Source: Bacillus sp. V2I10
GTDB taxonomy: Bacteria; Bacillota; Bacilli; Bacillales; Bacillaceae
DNA: 64,000 nt
NCBI RefSeq assembly: GCF_030817055.1
Contig: NZ_JAUSYV010000002.1
Coordinates: forward strand, 310,001-374,000
Direction: 5' to 3'
The notes beneath the pieces were generated by a model that saw nothing but the letters and a program-made list of their open reading frames with translations, had not been told where the DNA came from and searched no databases. The position numbers and the translations under genes are program-made. Positions 37,376 to 47,146 of this stretch are shown here, piece by piece (position 1 is the stretch's first letter; each line of letters starts with the position of its first letter).

Positions 37376-38788
37376 TCAACTTAGCCAAGTCTTTAATGGA
37401 TTAATTTTCGCGATGACAAAACGATCGAATAGGAACACAATAATAATAGATATACCCACTAATGGCATGATGACCCCCATCGCGAGCATGATAATGAATA
37501 CGGTTCTTGTCATTTTTTTATCTTTTGGATTGGCCGGAGATCCTAGCCTTCCTTCAGGTTTTCGTTTACGCCACATGATAAAGGAACTGACAACTAAGCC
37601 GATTAGCCCTATACAAACAATAAGTCCGATAATTTGATTAGCCAATCCGAACAATCGTCCTTCATGTAGTGCAATACCCATAGTAATAGCTTTTGCCATG
37701 ATGCCATAGTCATTAAAACGAACGTCACTTAAAACGGAGCCAGTATATTGGTCTACATGTAATGTAGCATTATCCCCTGGTTTTGTAGGGGAAGTGGCAA
37801 TGGTATATACACCCATTTTACCTTGTGGTATGGAAATCGTATAAGGTTTCATTATCTCCTTGTTTTGGGCAATATAGGTAACATCTTCAAGTGATATAGG
37901 TACATATCCACTTGTTGTCGAAGAACCTGGAACCGGTAAATTCTCTGTTGCCCAAGGAACATCTTCTGCCACATCTTTTGTTTTAACTGTTGACTCTGGT
38001 TTTTCACCCCCACTATTAGCAAAAGGTGGGTACCCAGTATTAGTTGAGGTTGCAAGACGATTTATTTGTTCACCCATCACCCCAGACCAAGGAAGTCCGG
38101 TTACAATTAAAATCAAAATAAACACTGATAGCCAAAACGCTGGTACAGCATGCATATCTCGCCAAAAAATTCTCCCTTTCGTTTTAAACCTTGGCAAAAT
38201 GGTTCCCCATACGGACGCCTTATTTCGTGGCCACCAAATATATAACCCTGTGATGAGCAAAATGACAGCCCAACATGCAGCTAGTTCAACAATTCGATTT
38301 GCAACAGTACCGCCAACAATTAATTCACTATGAAGCTTTTTAAAGATCTCTGTAAATTTTTCCTCATTTTTCAATAAACCAGTAATTTCGCCGTTATAAG
38401 GATTAATGAAAACAGAAGACATTTGACCATTTTCTATAACACTAAATTCAGTTGTTCGCGAGGCATCGTCATAATATTTAATAGCAGTAATTGTTCCATC
38501 AGGATAGGCTTCCTTCACTTTAGATACTTGTGCAGATGAAGATAAGGTTGAGGAACCATCGTTTTGAACATAATACAGTTTTTGATAGAGAATAGACTCA
38601 ATTTGAGGTTTGAATAAGTATACTGACCCACTAAATGCAAGAATAATAAGAAATGGTGAAAATAGGAGACCAGCATAAAAGTGCCATCTCCAAACGACTT
38701 GATAAAGATAGGATTGCTTTTGATTAGTTTGTTTTTCAGAATTTTTTACCTGATTATTTATCATTTGATCTATTTTCAAAGCTTTCAT
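37376..38788 (-). CDS. PepSY-associated membrane protein
   Basis: A 470-residue protein with four or five membrane helices and periplasmic-side PepSY domains (about 90-160 and 290-350). Conserved histidines lie next to the helices: WRWHFYAGLLFSPF, KLHSEL, WRDMHAVPAFW and IALHEGRLFG, the pattern of PiuB/YkoI-linked iron- or heme-related reductase-like proteins. It starts 14 bp after the DeoR-type regulator gene, with GGAGC as ribosome site, so the two are co-transcribed. A role in metal reduction or uptake is likely but not proven. Confidence 0.8.
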   Translation of the reverse strand: MKALKIDQMINNQVKNSEKQTNQKQSYLYQVVWRWHFYAGLLFSPFLIILAFSGSVYLFKPQIESILYQKLYYVQNDGSSTLSSSAQVSKVKEAYPDGTITAIKYYDDASRTTEFSVIENGQMSSVFINPYNGEITGLLKNEEKFTEIFKKLHSELIVGGTVANRIVELAACWAVILLITGLYIWWPRNKASVWGTILPRFKTKGRIFWRDMHAVPAFWLSVFILILIVTGLPWSGVMGEQINRLATSTNTGYPPFANSGGEKPESTVKTKDVAEDVPWATENLPVPGSSTTSGYVPISLEDVTYIAQNKEIMKPYTISIPQGKMGVYTIATSPTKPGDNATLHVDQYTGSVLSDVRFNDYGIMAKAITMGIALHEGRLFGLANQIIGLIVCIGLIGLVVSSFIMWRKRKPEGRLGSPANPKDKKMTRTVFIIMLAMGVIMPLVGISIIIVFLFDRFVIAKINPLKTWLS

Positions 38789-38802
38789 TTGATTTGCTCC
38801 TT

Positions 38803-39378
38803 CTATCCTTTAGAAATGCAACACGTTTTTCCATTCATTTCTTCATTAATTTCTTTAATTGCTTCTTCAAAATTATAGATACTGCCTCCAAATCCTAGTT
38901 GAAATTGTTTTGCTTGTTTAAAAGAGCCAAATACGATGACCTGTGGGTGACAGTAATTAAGATTAAGATCTGCATTCAACAGAAATGTCGCTATCTTAGC
39001 ACTTATCGTTGTATCCTTTAAAAAGTCATAACAAATGATTTGAGAAACTTCTTTTTCCATAACTTGATATCGAAGGAGACCACAATGAGCGCAACAAGTA
39101 TGTTCGACTTGTTGATTTAATTTGATGAGTTGAACGGAGAATCTCGTGTTTGAATTTTTATTGCAATAAGAACAAATGTAAGGAGAAACATCGGGTTTAG
39201 GAATAAGAGTTATTCCATTCGATGTTTTTAGCACCTTCTGCTGCCCAATTAGTGGTTTTAAGTCACGGTAGACAGTCATTTCAGACACACTGAGTCTTTG
39301 ACTGATTACAGAAACTTTCAAACTCGCTTCTTCTTCTAACCATGTTAAAATTTGTTGCTGTCGTTCAACCGGTAACAC
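38803..39378 (-). CDS. DeoR-type regulator with Cys-rich, NosL-like sensor
   Basis: A 191-residue protein. Residues 1-55 are a DeoR helix-turn-helix (LPVERQQQILTWLEEEASLK, then SEMTVYRDLKPL). Next come ICSYCNK and HTCCAHCG, two Cys clusters likely to bind metal. The C-terminus (about 115-185) resembles the NosL copper-binding fold (CYDFLKDTTISAKIATFLLN, QVIVFGSFKQAKQF). GTG 39378 is chosen since GGAGGGG lies six bases before it. It probably senses a metal (copper is my guess) and controls the PepSY operon. Confidence 0.65.
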   Translation of the reverse strand: MLPVERQQQILTWLEEEASLKVSVISQRLSVSEMTVYRDLKPLIGQQKVLKTSNGITLIPKPDVSPYICSYCNKNSNTRFSVQLIKLNQQVEHTCCAHCGLLRYQVMEKEVSQIICYDFLKDTTISAKIATFLLNADLNLNYCHPQVIVFGSFKQAKQFQLGFGGSIYNFEEAIKEINEEMNGKTCCISKG

Positions 39379-39390
39379 ATTTGACCCCTC

Positions 39391-39413
39391 CAATCGATAT
39401 GGTTATCGATAAA
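39391..39413. promoter_or_regulatory. candidate operator of the DeoR-type regulator
   Basis: AATCGATATGGTTATCGATA contains two ATCGAT blocks (39393-39398 and 39405-39410), forming an inverted repeat directly upstream of the regulator. The remaining 39414-39792 spacer has no gene; a hairpin AGAC...GTCT with T-run on the minus strand at 39700-39725 probably ends the IclR remnant. Confidence 0.4.
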
Positions 39414-39792
39414 AATCGTACCTTAAGATAACGTGATACATCCTTAAACTAAATGAAGCACGCATTCAGCATACCTTCAATTAAATTCATAATAACCGAA
39501 TATATTATTTAAACATTGTAAAAAACGGTAAAAAATGTTGAACTTTAACACATTAATAATCAATCCATACGTTGATGAAAAAAGGTGAGGTATTGTGGGG
39601 TGAAGGAAACATTTCAGAATTTTATTGAGGTTGAAAAAGATTGATAACGTGTTTAAATACGAGGAGGAATAAAATAATATAACAATTAGAAAATGACGTA
39701 AAAAAAGACCAGCAGCTGCCAGTCTAAAGGAATCATTCTAATTGTATTCTATGTGGGCAAAATCTCACTCTAAGTAATTATTAAATAAAAAC

Positions 39793-40345
39793 CTATCTTG
39801 GTTTCATCCATCCTAGTTCTTCCGAAATTTCTTCAGCTGCTCTTTTTGTTTCACTTACAATATATTTTGCCACATGGTCCTTAAATCTTGTTATCGGGCC
39901 ACCCACGCTTATAGAAGCAACCACCTTATTTTCCCAGGAAAAAATCGGAGCTGCAACGCTAAATGTTCCTTTTGTTGTTTCCCCTTTAGAAATAGCAATC
40001 CCCAACTCCTTAATGATTTTTAACTCATCTTCTAATTTCTCTAAGTCATTAATTTCGCCTTTTGCAATAAGATCGCGAATAATTTGATACTTTGCTTCTC
40101 TATTCAAATTAGCTAAAAGCACCTTTTTAGACTTTAATGCAGTTAGAGCTCTCAATAAGGGATATTTTTCGTTTCATTGTTTTTAAATACAAAGCCATAT
40201 TCCGCAAGACTTGAAAGTAATCTATGCACCGTTTGAATAGGTATGTCAAGCTCGCGGCTAACTTCAGTTGCACTCCACTCCTCCTTAGCCTCATTCGGTA
40301 TAATGGCAGTGAGCAGCGTAATAGTAATCAATACTATAGCGATTT
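39793..40345 (-). pseudogene. IclR-family regulator, internally deleted
   Basis: The minus strand first shows an IclR winged-helix part (EEWSATEVSRELDIPIQTVH, then RLLSSLAEYGFVFKNN) that meets a stop near 40157. After that comes a 120-codon frame with the C-terminal half of the effector domain (FSVAAPIFSWENKVVASISV, VAKYIVSETKRAAEEISEEL). The region that normally links the two is missing. Confidence 0.8.
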
Positions 40346-40467
40346 AACTTAGATTTGTTGAGACCGACCATCCCAAAAAAAGGTCCAATTAAGGTCTTTA
40401 AGTAAGATTTAAAAGATACCTTTGTAATCATAATATATAACTTTTATATGGAGTCATTAACAAGATG

Positions 40468-40520
40468 TAAAAAACCATGTGCAGAAACCTTTATTAAAGT
40501 ATCTGCACATGGTTTTTTTA
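40468..40520. terminator. bidirectional terminator, left border of the RuMP region
   Basis: AAAAAACCATGTGCAGA and TCTGCACATGGTTTTTTT form a 17-bp stem. It lies downstream of the first hxlR gene on the minus strand. Confidence 0.85.
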
Positions 40521-40686
40521 TATGGATTCGTTTGTGTATATTGTTTTTCTATCATAGGTCTCCTGATGAGCAATCTCTATTTTCGATTTCACTCACCCTC
40601 AAAAATATCCTATCTTTTGATTGAAATAGCTACCTAAAGAATTAATGAAGATCTTTCTTCAAAGTCTTATACGAAAAAGGCTTTTT

Positions 40687-41055
40687 CTACTCGATAGACT
40701 CGTTAATTTCTCCTTCGTTTTTCATAGCTGTAGCTTTCATATAATTTTTACCCCACTCATACATAGACTCTAGTATGGGCATCAGACTTTTTCCCTGTTC
40801 TGTCAGTGAATATTCCACTTTGGGCGGAACAACGGGGTAGACTTCACGATGAACAATGAGGTCTTCTTCCAATTCTCGCAATTGATTAACTAACATTCTT
40901 TGTGTGATGCCAGGCATAAGAGACTTTAATTCGTTAAATCGCTTTGTTCCCTCTTTGCCCAGATGCCATAAAATAAGCATCTTCCATTTACCACCAATAA
41001 CAGAAAGTGTTAATTCTTTTTCACAGTTAAACGGCTTATCACAAAGATGTCCCAT
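40687..41055 (-). CDS. hxlR: HxlR-family regulator 1
   Basis: A 122-residue winged-helix MarR-like activator (KWKMLILWHLGKEGTKRFNE, GITQRMLVNQLRELEEDLIV, wing PPKVEYSLTEQGKSL). In B. subtilis HxlR activates hxlAB in response to formaldehyde through Cys11 and Lys13; here Cys11 and Lys13 (NCEK) are both present. It diverges from zwf-pgi-gnd with a conserved 41-bp box between. It is a close paralogue of the proteins at 48848-49213 and 55073-55435. Confidence 0.9.
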   Translation of the reverse strand: MGHLCDKPFNCEKELTLSVIGGKWKMLILWHLGKEGTKRFNELKSLMPGITQRMLVNQLRELEEDLIVHREVYPVVPPKVEYSLTEQGKSLMPILESMYEWGKNYMKATAMKNEGEINESIE

Positions 41056-41082
41056 TTATTTCACCTCCATTTCCAGCATACT

Positions 41083-41150
41083 GGTATACAATTTGTCACT
41101 ATATGACCACGAAGTGCGTACTTACGGATAAATATTATACACGTTATACT
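41083..41150 (+). promoter_or_regulatory. HxlR-type box and promoter of zwf-pgi-gnd
   Basis: Box 41083-41123: GGTATAC, 8 bp, ACTATAT, 7 bp, AAGTGCGTACTT. After exactly 21 bp follows the -10 TATACT (41145-41150). No good -35 hexamer is present, as expected for an activator-dependent promoter. Confidence 0.8.
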
Positions 41151-41189
41151 ATATTCTGTATAGGTGATACGATCATAGGAGGGGATCAA

Positions 41190-42719
41190 GTGAATGGTTT
41201 AACTGTTCCACGTGACATTAATTTAGGCGAGGATGCTATCGATGTCTTAAATTCGTTGGAAGTCGATTCCGTAACTTTTGTCCTATTCGGAGCAACAGGG
41301 GATTTAGCCAAGAGGAAAATTTTCCCTGCTTTATATAATTTATTTTTAGATAAAAAAATGCCTAACTCGTTTTCAGTTATTGGTTTAGGCAGAACAAAAT
41401 GGTCTGATGAAACATTTCAAAAACACGTGAAAGAATCATTGCCAATTTTTTCTAGACGTTTGACAAATGACGCTTCCCAATTGGAAGAGTTTCTTCATGC
41501 ATTTCGCTATAGTCCTTTGGATGTTACGAATAGTGAGGGGTATAAAAAGTTATTAAACATGATTCAAAAAAGAGAAGAAGAGCTAAGTATTCCTGAAAAC
41601 CGCCTGTTTTATTTATCTGTATCACCAGAATTTGTTGATGTCATTACAACAGGCATCCAAGAAAGTGGATTAGGTTCAACAAAAGGATGGAAACGTCTCA
41701 TTATCGAAAAGCCATTTGGGCACGATCTGAAGTCAGCCCAAAAACTAAATGAATTGCTAAGCAAAGATTTTAAAGAAGAAGAAATTTACCGTATTGATCA
41801 TTACCTCGGAAAGCCGATGGTACAAAACCTTGAAGCTTTAGAATTTGCGAATCCTATGTTACGAGCTCTATGGAACAACCAGTTTATTGCAAATGTACAA
41901 ATTACGGCAAGTGAAACGGTCGGGGTTGAAGACAGAGCGAGTTATTATGACCAAGCAGGGGCAATTCGTGATATGGTCCAAAATCATATGCTGCAAATGC
42001 TTATGATGACCGCTATGCATCTTCCAACACAAATAAGTGCTAAAGAAGTCCGTCAAGAGAAGAGAAATGTTATGGAATTTCTAAGACCATTAAAGAAAGA
42101 AGATGTAGCTTCACACGTGGTTCGCGGTCAATATGGGCCGGGGGAAATTAATGGTGAACCTGTTATTGGATATAAAGAGGAACCTGGAATTAATGCTTCT
42201 TCAGTAAATGATACATTTGTTGCTGCCCGTTTATGGATTGATGATACATTTTGGAATGGGGTACCTTTCTATATCCGTACTGGAAAAAGAATGCGGGAAA
42301 AATCCACACGGATTGTAATTGAGTTCAAAGATCCTTTAAAAAATTTGCACATAAACCAAAATGATAAACCTGCCCCAAATCTTTTAATCATTGAAGTCAG
42401 TCCGAACGAAGGGGTTTCATTACAATTAAATAGAAAAAATCCATTAAACAATGGTAAAATCGAGCCCGTTTTGGTTAATTTTTCAGCTAGTGCAAAAGAA
42501 GTACCAGAAGCATATGAGCTCTTACTATTCGATGCTTTGCGAGGTGATCAAACCTTCTTTGCCCATTGGAAAGAAGTTGAATTATCTTGGAAGTGGGTAC
42601 AGCCTATTTTGGAAGCATTTGAGGATAATGTCCTTCCCCTTCATCCTTATCCTTCCGGTTCAATGGGGCCAGATGCTTCTCATCAATTATTGGAAGAAGA
42701 CGGATTTAAGTGGTTATAG
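41190..42719 (+). CDS. zwf: glucose-6-phosphate 1-dehydrogenase
   Basis: A 509-residue enzyme oxidising glucose 6-phosphate to 6-phosphogluconolactone. It has the coenzyme motif FGATGDLAKRK near residue 33 and the active-site block RIDHYLGKPMVQN. The GTG start at 41190 follows AGGAGGGG; a longer upstream frame has no ribosome site and would overlap the box. It opens the operon zwf-pgi-gnd. With hxlAB these enzymes form the dissimilatory RuMP cycle, oxidising formaldehyde carbon to CO2 and making NAD(P)H. Confidence 0.95.
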   Translation: MNGLTVPRDINLGEDAIDVLNSLEVDSVTFVLFGATGDLAKRKIFPALYNLFLDKKMPNSFSVIGLGRTKWSDETFQKHVKESLPIFSRRLTNDASQLEEFLHAFRYSPLDVTNSEGYKKLLNMIQKREEELSIPENRLFYLSVSPEFVDVITTGIQESGLGSTKGWKRLIIEKPFGHDLKSAQKLNELLSKDFKEEEIYRIDHYLGKPMVQNLEALEFANPMLRALWNNQFIANVQITASETVGVEDRASYYDQAGAIRDMVQNHMLQMLMMTAMHLPTQISAKEVRQEKRNVMEFLRPLKKEDVASHVVRGQYGPGEINGEPVIGYKEEPGINASSVNDTFVAARLWIDDTFWNGVPFYIRTGKRMREKSTRIVIEFKDPLKNLHINQNDKPAPNLLIIEVSPNEGVSLQLNRKNPLNNGKIEPVLVNFSASAKEVPEAYELLLFDALRGDQTFFAHWKEVELSWKWVQPILEAFEDNVLPLHPYPSGSMGPDASHQLLEEDGFKWL

Positions 42720-42874
42720 GTATTCATGCTTGGAAATAGCGACTCCTTAATGAAAACATATTTTATCAGGTCCCTAATGAAAAGAATAAGTAAATCATAA
42801 GCATTAAAAATGAAGAATCTCCATGAAATGCCTTTAATTTTTGTGCATTTTCAAATGGGAAGGGGAAGTATTGT

Positions 42875-44212
42875 TTGGCTATTTCTTTTGACTATTCTAA
42901 TGCCTTATCATTTATGAAAAAAAGAGAAGTAGATCATCTAAGTGAATTTGTAAAAATAGCTCATGATCGGCTTCATGAAAAGAAAGGCCTCGGATCCGAT
43001 TTTCTCGGTTGGGTGGATTGGCAGATTCACTATGATAAAGACGAATTTGGGCGAATCAAACAAGTTGCTGAGAGAATCCGTGATAATTCAGATGCTCTTA
43101 TTGTCATTGGCATCGGTGGGTCTTATTTAGGCGCAAAAGCGGCAATTGACGCATTGGCCCACAGTTTTCATAACCAGATGAACAATAAAACACAAGTTTA
43201 TTTCGCAGGTCAGAATATCAGTTCTACTTATATTGCTCATTTATTAGAGCAATTAGAGGATAAAGATATCTCTGTTAATGTTATCTCTAAATCGGGAACA
43301 ACGACGGAACCAGCCATTGCTTTTCGTTTTCTTCGTGACTATATGGTGAAAAAGTATGGAAAAGAGGAGGCAAGAAAACGGATTTATGCTACCACTGACC
43401 AAGCTAAGGGCGCATTAAAAAAGATTGCTGACAAAGAAGGATATGAATCCTTTGTGATTCCGGATGACGTAGGCGGAAGATATTCTGTGCTGACATCAGT
43501 CGGTCTCTTACCTATTGCTGTAGCTGGACTGAATATCGATCGAATGATGGAAGGTGCAGCAGAGGCCTATCATAAATATAACAATCCAGATCTTTTATCT
43601 AATGAGTGCTATCAGTATGCTGCTGTACGGAATATCCTTTACGGCAAGGGGAATGTTATCGAACTGCTTGTTAACTATGAACCTTCTCTCCATTATGTCT
43701 CTGAATGGTGGAAAAAGTTATTTGGAGAAAGTGAAGGAAAAGATCAGAAAGGACTTTTTCCTGCATCAATAGATTATACAACTGGTTTGCATTCCATGGG
43801 TCAATATGTACAGGAAGGCCGACGAAATCTGATAGAAACTGTTTTACATGTAAAGAAACCTCGTGTTGAGCTGACAATTCAAGAAGATCCAGAAAATATC
43901 GATGGATTAAACTTCTTGGCCGGAAAGACGGTTAATGAAGTCAACATAAAAGCTTTTCAGGGTACAGTATTGGCCCATTTAGACGGAGGAGTACCTAACT
44001 TGATTGTAGAACTGGATGAAATGAATGAATACAGCTTTGGTGAAATGATTTACTTTTTCGAGAAGGCCTGTGCTATTAGCGGACACTTGATAGGTGTAAA
44101 TCCGTTTGATCAGCCGGGAGTTGAAGCTTACAAGAAGAATATGTTTGCTTTACTTGGCAAACCAGGCTTTGAAAAAGAGAAGAAAGAACTGGAGCTGCGT
44201 TTATCCAAATAA
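42875..44212 (+). CDS. pgi: glucose-6-phosphate isomerase
   Basis: A 445-residue isomerase of the Bacillus type, converting fructose 6-phosphate to glucose 6-phosphate. GIGGSYLGAKA, ISKSGTTTEPA and the C-terminal HLIGVNPFDQPGVEAYKKN motifs are intact. The start is TTG at 42875 with AAGGGG nine bases upstream, giving MAISFDYSNAL like other Bacillus Pgi N-termini. It sits between zwf and gnd and links the hexulose isomerase product to Zwf. Confidence 0.95.
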   Translation: MAISFDYSNALSFMKKREVDHLSEFVKIAHDRLHEKKGLGSDFLGWVDWQIHYDKDEFGRIKQVAERIRDNSDALIVIGIGGSYLGAKAAIDALAHSFHNQMNNKTQVYFAGQNISSTYIAHLLEQLEDKDISVNVISKSGTTTEPAIAFRFLRDYMVKKYGKEEARKRIYATTDQAKGALKKIADKEGYESFVIPDDVGGRYSVLTSVGLLPIAVAGLNIDRMMEGAAEAYHKYNNPDLLSNECYQYAAVRNILYGKGNVIELLVNYEPSLHYVSEWWKKLFGESEGKDQKGLFPASIDYTTGLHSMGQYVQEGRRNLIETVLHVKKPRVELTIQEDPENIDGLNFLAGKTVNEVNIKAFQGTVLAHLDGGVPNLIVELDEMNEYSFGEMIYFFEKACAISGHLIGVNPFDQPGVEAYKKNMFALLGKPGFEKEKKELELRLSK

Positions 44213-44329
44213 ATAAGTAACATCAATAAGGTTTATATTTATCATATAACTCTAAATGAAAATTAAAGTTTGTTTTCAAAGATGCATTACTGATTATTAA
44301 AATTAAAATGAAGAAGGGACGAATTGACC

Positions 44330-45745
44330 ATGGGAAAACAACAAATCGGAGTGATCGGTTTAGCCGTAATGGGTAAAAATCTCGCATTAAATATTGAAAG
44401 CAGAGGTTATTCTGTTTCTGTATTCAACCGTTCATATGAAAAAACAGAAGAATTTTTAAAGAACGAAGCAGAGGGGAAAAATTTTGTTGGTGCGAATAGC
44501 ATCGAAGAATTTGTTCAATCATTAGAAAAACCACGAAAAATTTTATTAATGGTTAAAGCAGGCGTACCAACAGATGCAACGATTGATTCGTTAAAACCTT
44601 ACCTTGAAAAGGGCGACATCCTCATCGATGGAGGAAATACATTTTTCCAAGATACAATTAGACGTAATAAAGAATTAGAAGTAACAGGTATCCACTTTAT
44701 TGGTACAGGTGTTTCAGGTGGGGAAGAAGGAGCATTGAAAGGTCCATCTATTATGCCTGGTGGCCAAAAAGAAGCGTATGAACTTGTAGAGCCAATTTTG
44801 AAAGCGATTTCAGCAAAAGTTGAAGGAGACTCTTGTTGTACATATATTGGTCCCAATGGTGCCGGCCATTACGTAAAAATGGTCCATAACGGTATCGAAT
44901 ACGGCGATATGCAGTTAATTTCAGAAGCTTATTTCATTATGAAACATGTGCTTGGCTTAAGTGCCCAAGAACTTCATGAAGTATTTGCAGAATGGAACAA
45001 AGGGGAATTAGATAGTTATCTAATTGAGATTACAGCAGACATCTTTACAAAGGTGGATAAAGAAACAGGTAAACCACTTGTTGATTTGATTTTAGATACA
45101 GCAGGACAAAAAGGTACAGGTAAATGGACTAGTCAAAGTGCGTTAGATTTAGGAGTATCACTTCCAATTGTCACAGAATCTGTGTTTGCTCGCTTTATTT
45201 CCGCTTTGAAAGAAGAACGAGTTAAGGCAAGTAAGCTTTTAAAAGGACCTGCAGAGAAGGTGTTTGAAGGTAATAAAGAAGAATTAATTGAAGCAGTACG
45301 CAAAGCTTTATATATGAGTAAAATTTGTTCGTACGCACAAGGCTTTGCCCAAATGCGTTCGGCGTCTGAAGAGTATGACTGGAATCTTAGATATGGCGAT
45401 ATTGCAATGATTTTCCGTGGCGGTTGTATCATTCGTGCACAATTCTTACAAAAAATTAAAGATGCTTATGACCGTGATCCTAACTTGCCAAACTTATTAT
45501 TAGATTCGTACTTTAAAGAAATAGTAGAAAGCTATCAATCTGCATTACGTCAAGTACTCTCTGTGGCAATTGAACGAGGCATTGCGGTACCATCATTCTC
45601 CAGCGCATTATCTTATTATGACAGTTATCGTACAGAAACGTTACCGGCAAATCTGTTACAAGCACAACGTGATTACTTTGGTGCACACACATACCAACGT
45701 ATAGATAAAGATGGCATTTTCCATACAGAGTGGCTTCGAAAGTAG
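44330..45745 (+). CDS. gnd: 6-phosphogluconate dehydrogenase, NADP-dependent GndA type
   Basis: A 471-residue long-form decarboxylating dehydrogenase: coenzyme motif IGLAVMGKNLALN, substrate motifs GTGVSGGEEGALKGPS and KMVHNGIEYGDMQ, and GQKGTGKWT. It is very similar to B. subtilis GndA. It yields ribulose 5-phosphate, CO2 and NADPH, closing the oxidation cycle. ATG 44330 follows AAGGGA; TTG 44324 is possible. Last gene of the operon. Confidence 0.95.
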   Translation: MGKQQIGVIGLAVMGKNLALNIESRGYSVSVFNRSYEKTEEFLKNEAEGKNFVGANSIEEFVQSLEKPRKILLMVKAGVPTDATIDSLKPYLEKGDILIDGGNTFFQDTIRRNKELEVTGIHFIGTGVSGGEEGALKGPSIMPGGQKEAYELVEPILKAISAKVEGDSCCTYIGPNGAGHYVKMVHNGIEYGDMQLISEAYFIMKHVLGLSAQELHEVFAEWNKGELDSYLIEITADIFTKVDKETGKPLVDLILDTAGQKGTGKWTSQSALDLGVSLPIVTESVFARFISALKEERVKASKLLKGPAEKVFEGNKEELIEAVRKALYMSKICSYAQGFAQMRSASEEYDWNLRYGDIAMIFRGGCIIRAQFLQKIKDAYDRDPNLPNLLLDSYFKEIVESYQSALRQVLSVAIERGIAVPSFSSALSYYDSYRTETLPANLLQAQRDYFGAHTYQRIDKDGIFHTEWLRK

Positions 45746-45822
45746 TTAAAATAATATTGGAGGTACCAAAACCTCTTTATATAGATGTAACAAAAGTTTT
45801 TGTTAGTTGAATATTTTTTCGT

Positions 45823-45867
45823 AAAAAGGAGAAGCCTTCGATTATTAGAAGTTTCTCCTTTTTATTT
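45823..45867 (+). terminator. terminator of zwf-pgi-gnd
   Basis: AAAAAGGAGAA and TTTCTCCTTTTT form the stem, extended by inner pairing, followed by ATTT. The remaining 45868-46075 shows no gene. Confidence 0.8.
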
Positions 45868-46075
45868 GATAGATTCTATCAAACCATTTAATCATTAAAC
45901 CAAGGATTGTTCAATTGTAGGGGTAAAAACAAAAATCAAAGTATGTTCCCCATAAACTCCTAATCTATTAATGCTAAATCGAAGAAAAAAAATGATTCTT
46001 AATTAGAAATTTATGAACTATGAATGCAGTCTTATCAAATAGGGCTTCATTAGCTCTTATAACTTCAATTTTCGA

Positions 46076-46318
46076 TTATGGTGTTTCTTTTTCCGCAAAA
46101 TCATCCATATGTTCTATGCTTTTTATAAGAATCTTTAATTCCTCTGTTAATCGCAGAAACTCTTCCTTGTTGCGATCTCGTAATGTCTGATCGACTTCTT
46201 TTTGGATTTGCCACATTCGAAATTCACGAAGGGCTGTGTCTAATACCATTTCAGCAAAAAGCGAATCATTATGGTTTACTTCCTGATCTTCTGATGCATG
46301 AAACACATTCTTTTCCAT
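46076..46318 (-). CDS. IDEAL-domain protein
   Basis: An 80-residue acidic helical protein containing the IDEAL domain: a helix LFAEMVLDTALREFRMWQIQ followed by KEVDQTLRDRNKEEFLRLTE, matching ID.AL..RD.E.F..LT.EL. In Bacilli such domains occur in YpiB-like and related regulators, with poorly known roles. AAGGAG lies before the ATG. It follows the next gene on the same strand. Confidence 0.75.
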   Translation of the reverse strand: MEKNVFHASEDQEVNHNDSLFAEMVLDTALREFRMWQIQKEVDQTLRDRNKEEFLRLTEELKILIKSIEHMDDFAEKETP

Positions 46319-46367
46319 AAGAAATCAACTCCTTGTACTTTTTGTCGGCTTTAGCATTTAATATTTA

Positions 46368-46592
46368 TTAGAATAGGCAGTTCCTCCCTTTCCTGCCCAG
46401 AGGAGAGACTTCAGCCATTTGCAAAAGCTTTTGGGGGATGTCATCAGAAAAAATCATTATGTCCGTTTGATTATCTAAACATTCTGAATTAACTTCGGGA
46501 ATTCCTTTAATTTTTATCCATTCCTCTAAATACCGCACGACTCGTACTGGTAGCTCTGACCCTTGTATATTATATGCTAAAGTACAAACCAT
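46368..46592 (-). CDS. small conserved-looking hypothetical protein
   Basis: A 74-residue protein (VCTLAYNIQGSELPVRVVRY, EEWIKIKGIPEVNSECLDNQ) located 49 bp before the IDEAL gene and probably transcribed with it. The ribosome site is poor. It is not recognised. Position beside an IDEAL protein suggests a shared regulatory role, which is only an inference. Bases 46593-46942 show no gene. Confidence 0.45.
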   Translation of the reverse strand: MVCTLAYNIQGSELPVRVVRYLEEWIKIKGIPEVNSECLDNQTDIMIFSDDIPQKLLQMAEVSPLGRKGRNCLF

Positions 46593-46942
46593 TAATCTTA
46601 TTTTCGTCTAAAATTAAAAGATCTATACATGATATATTCATATATATTAAATTTTGTATATGAATTGAAAGAATGAAGAAGTTCTAGAGTAAACAAATCT
46701 AAAATCTATGATCTTTGGAAATCAGGTGAGATATCATAGGTACCTCAAGAACTAGGTTATAAAACCATTTAATAAACCGGTAGGGGATAATGAAAAGAAT
46801 TCTCAGAAAGAATCTATTTAATAGGAAGAAACTCGTCAAAATCTCTTAATTTCTTACGAGCAGCGAGTATTTCTTTGCAGGGTTGATTTATCTTATTTTT
46901 TGTTGCATTTTGATAGTTGATAAGCCAATATTTTACCTTATA

Positions 46943-46980
46943 CAAAAAAGGGCAACTTCACCAAAAGGTGAAATCTGCCC
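46943..46980 (-). terminator. terminator of hxlAB
   Basis: On the minus strand GGGCAGATTTCACC pairs with GGTGAAGTTGCCC and TTTTTTG follows. Its sequence is closely related to the terminator after tkt. Confidence 0.85.
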
Positions 46981-47146
46981 AGAATGAGGTTGATTCATAC
47001 ATAAATTAGGATGGTATTAAATCTGTAATTTGACAGGTCTTTATAGGTTCTATGTTTCTGTCGAAGGAAGGATTTTTGTACCCGAATCACAATTAGTATG
47101 ATTTATTTTTTGATAAATTACTAGTCATACATTTAAGTGCCTTGTC

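Noticed and set aside
41103..41189. Longer Zwf start upstream of GTG 41190
   Set aside because: It would place the promoter and -10 inside the coding region and has no ribosome site, whereas AGGAGGGG precedes 41190.
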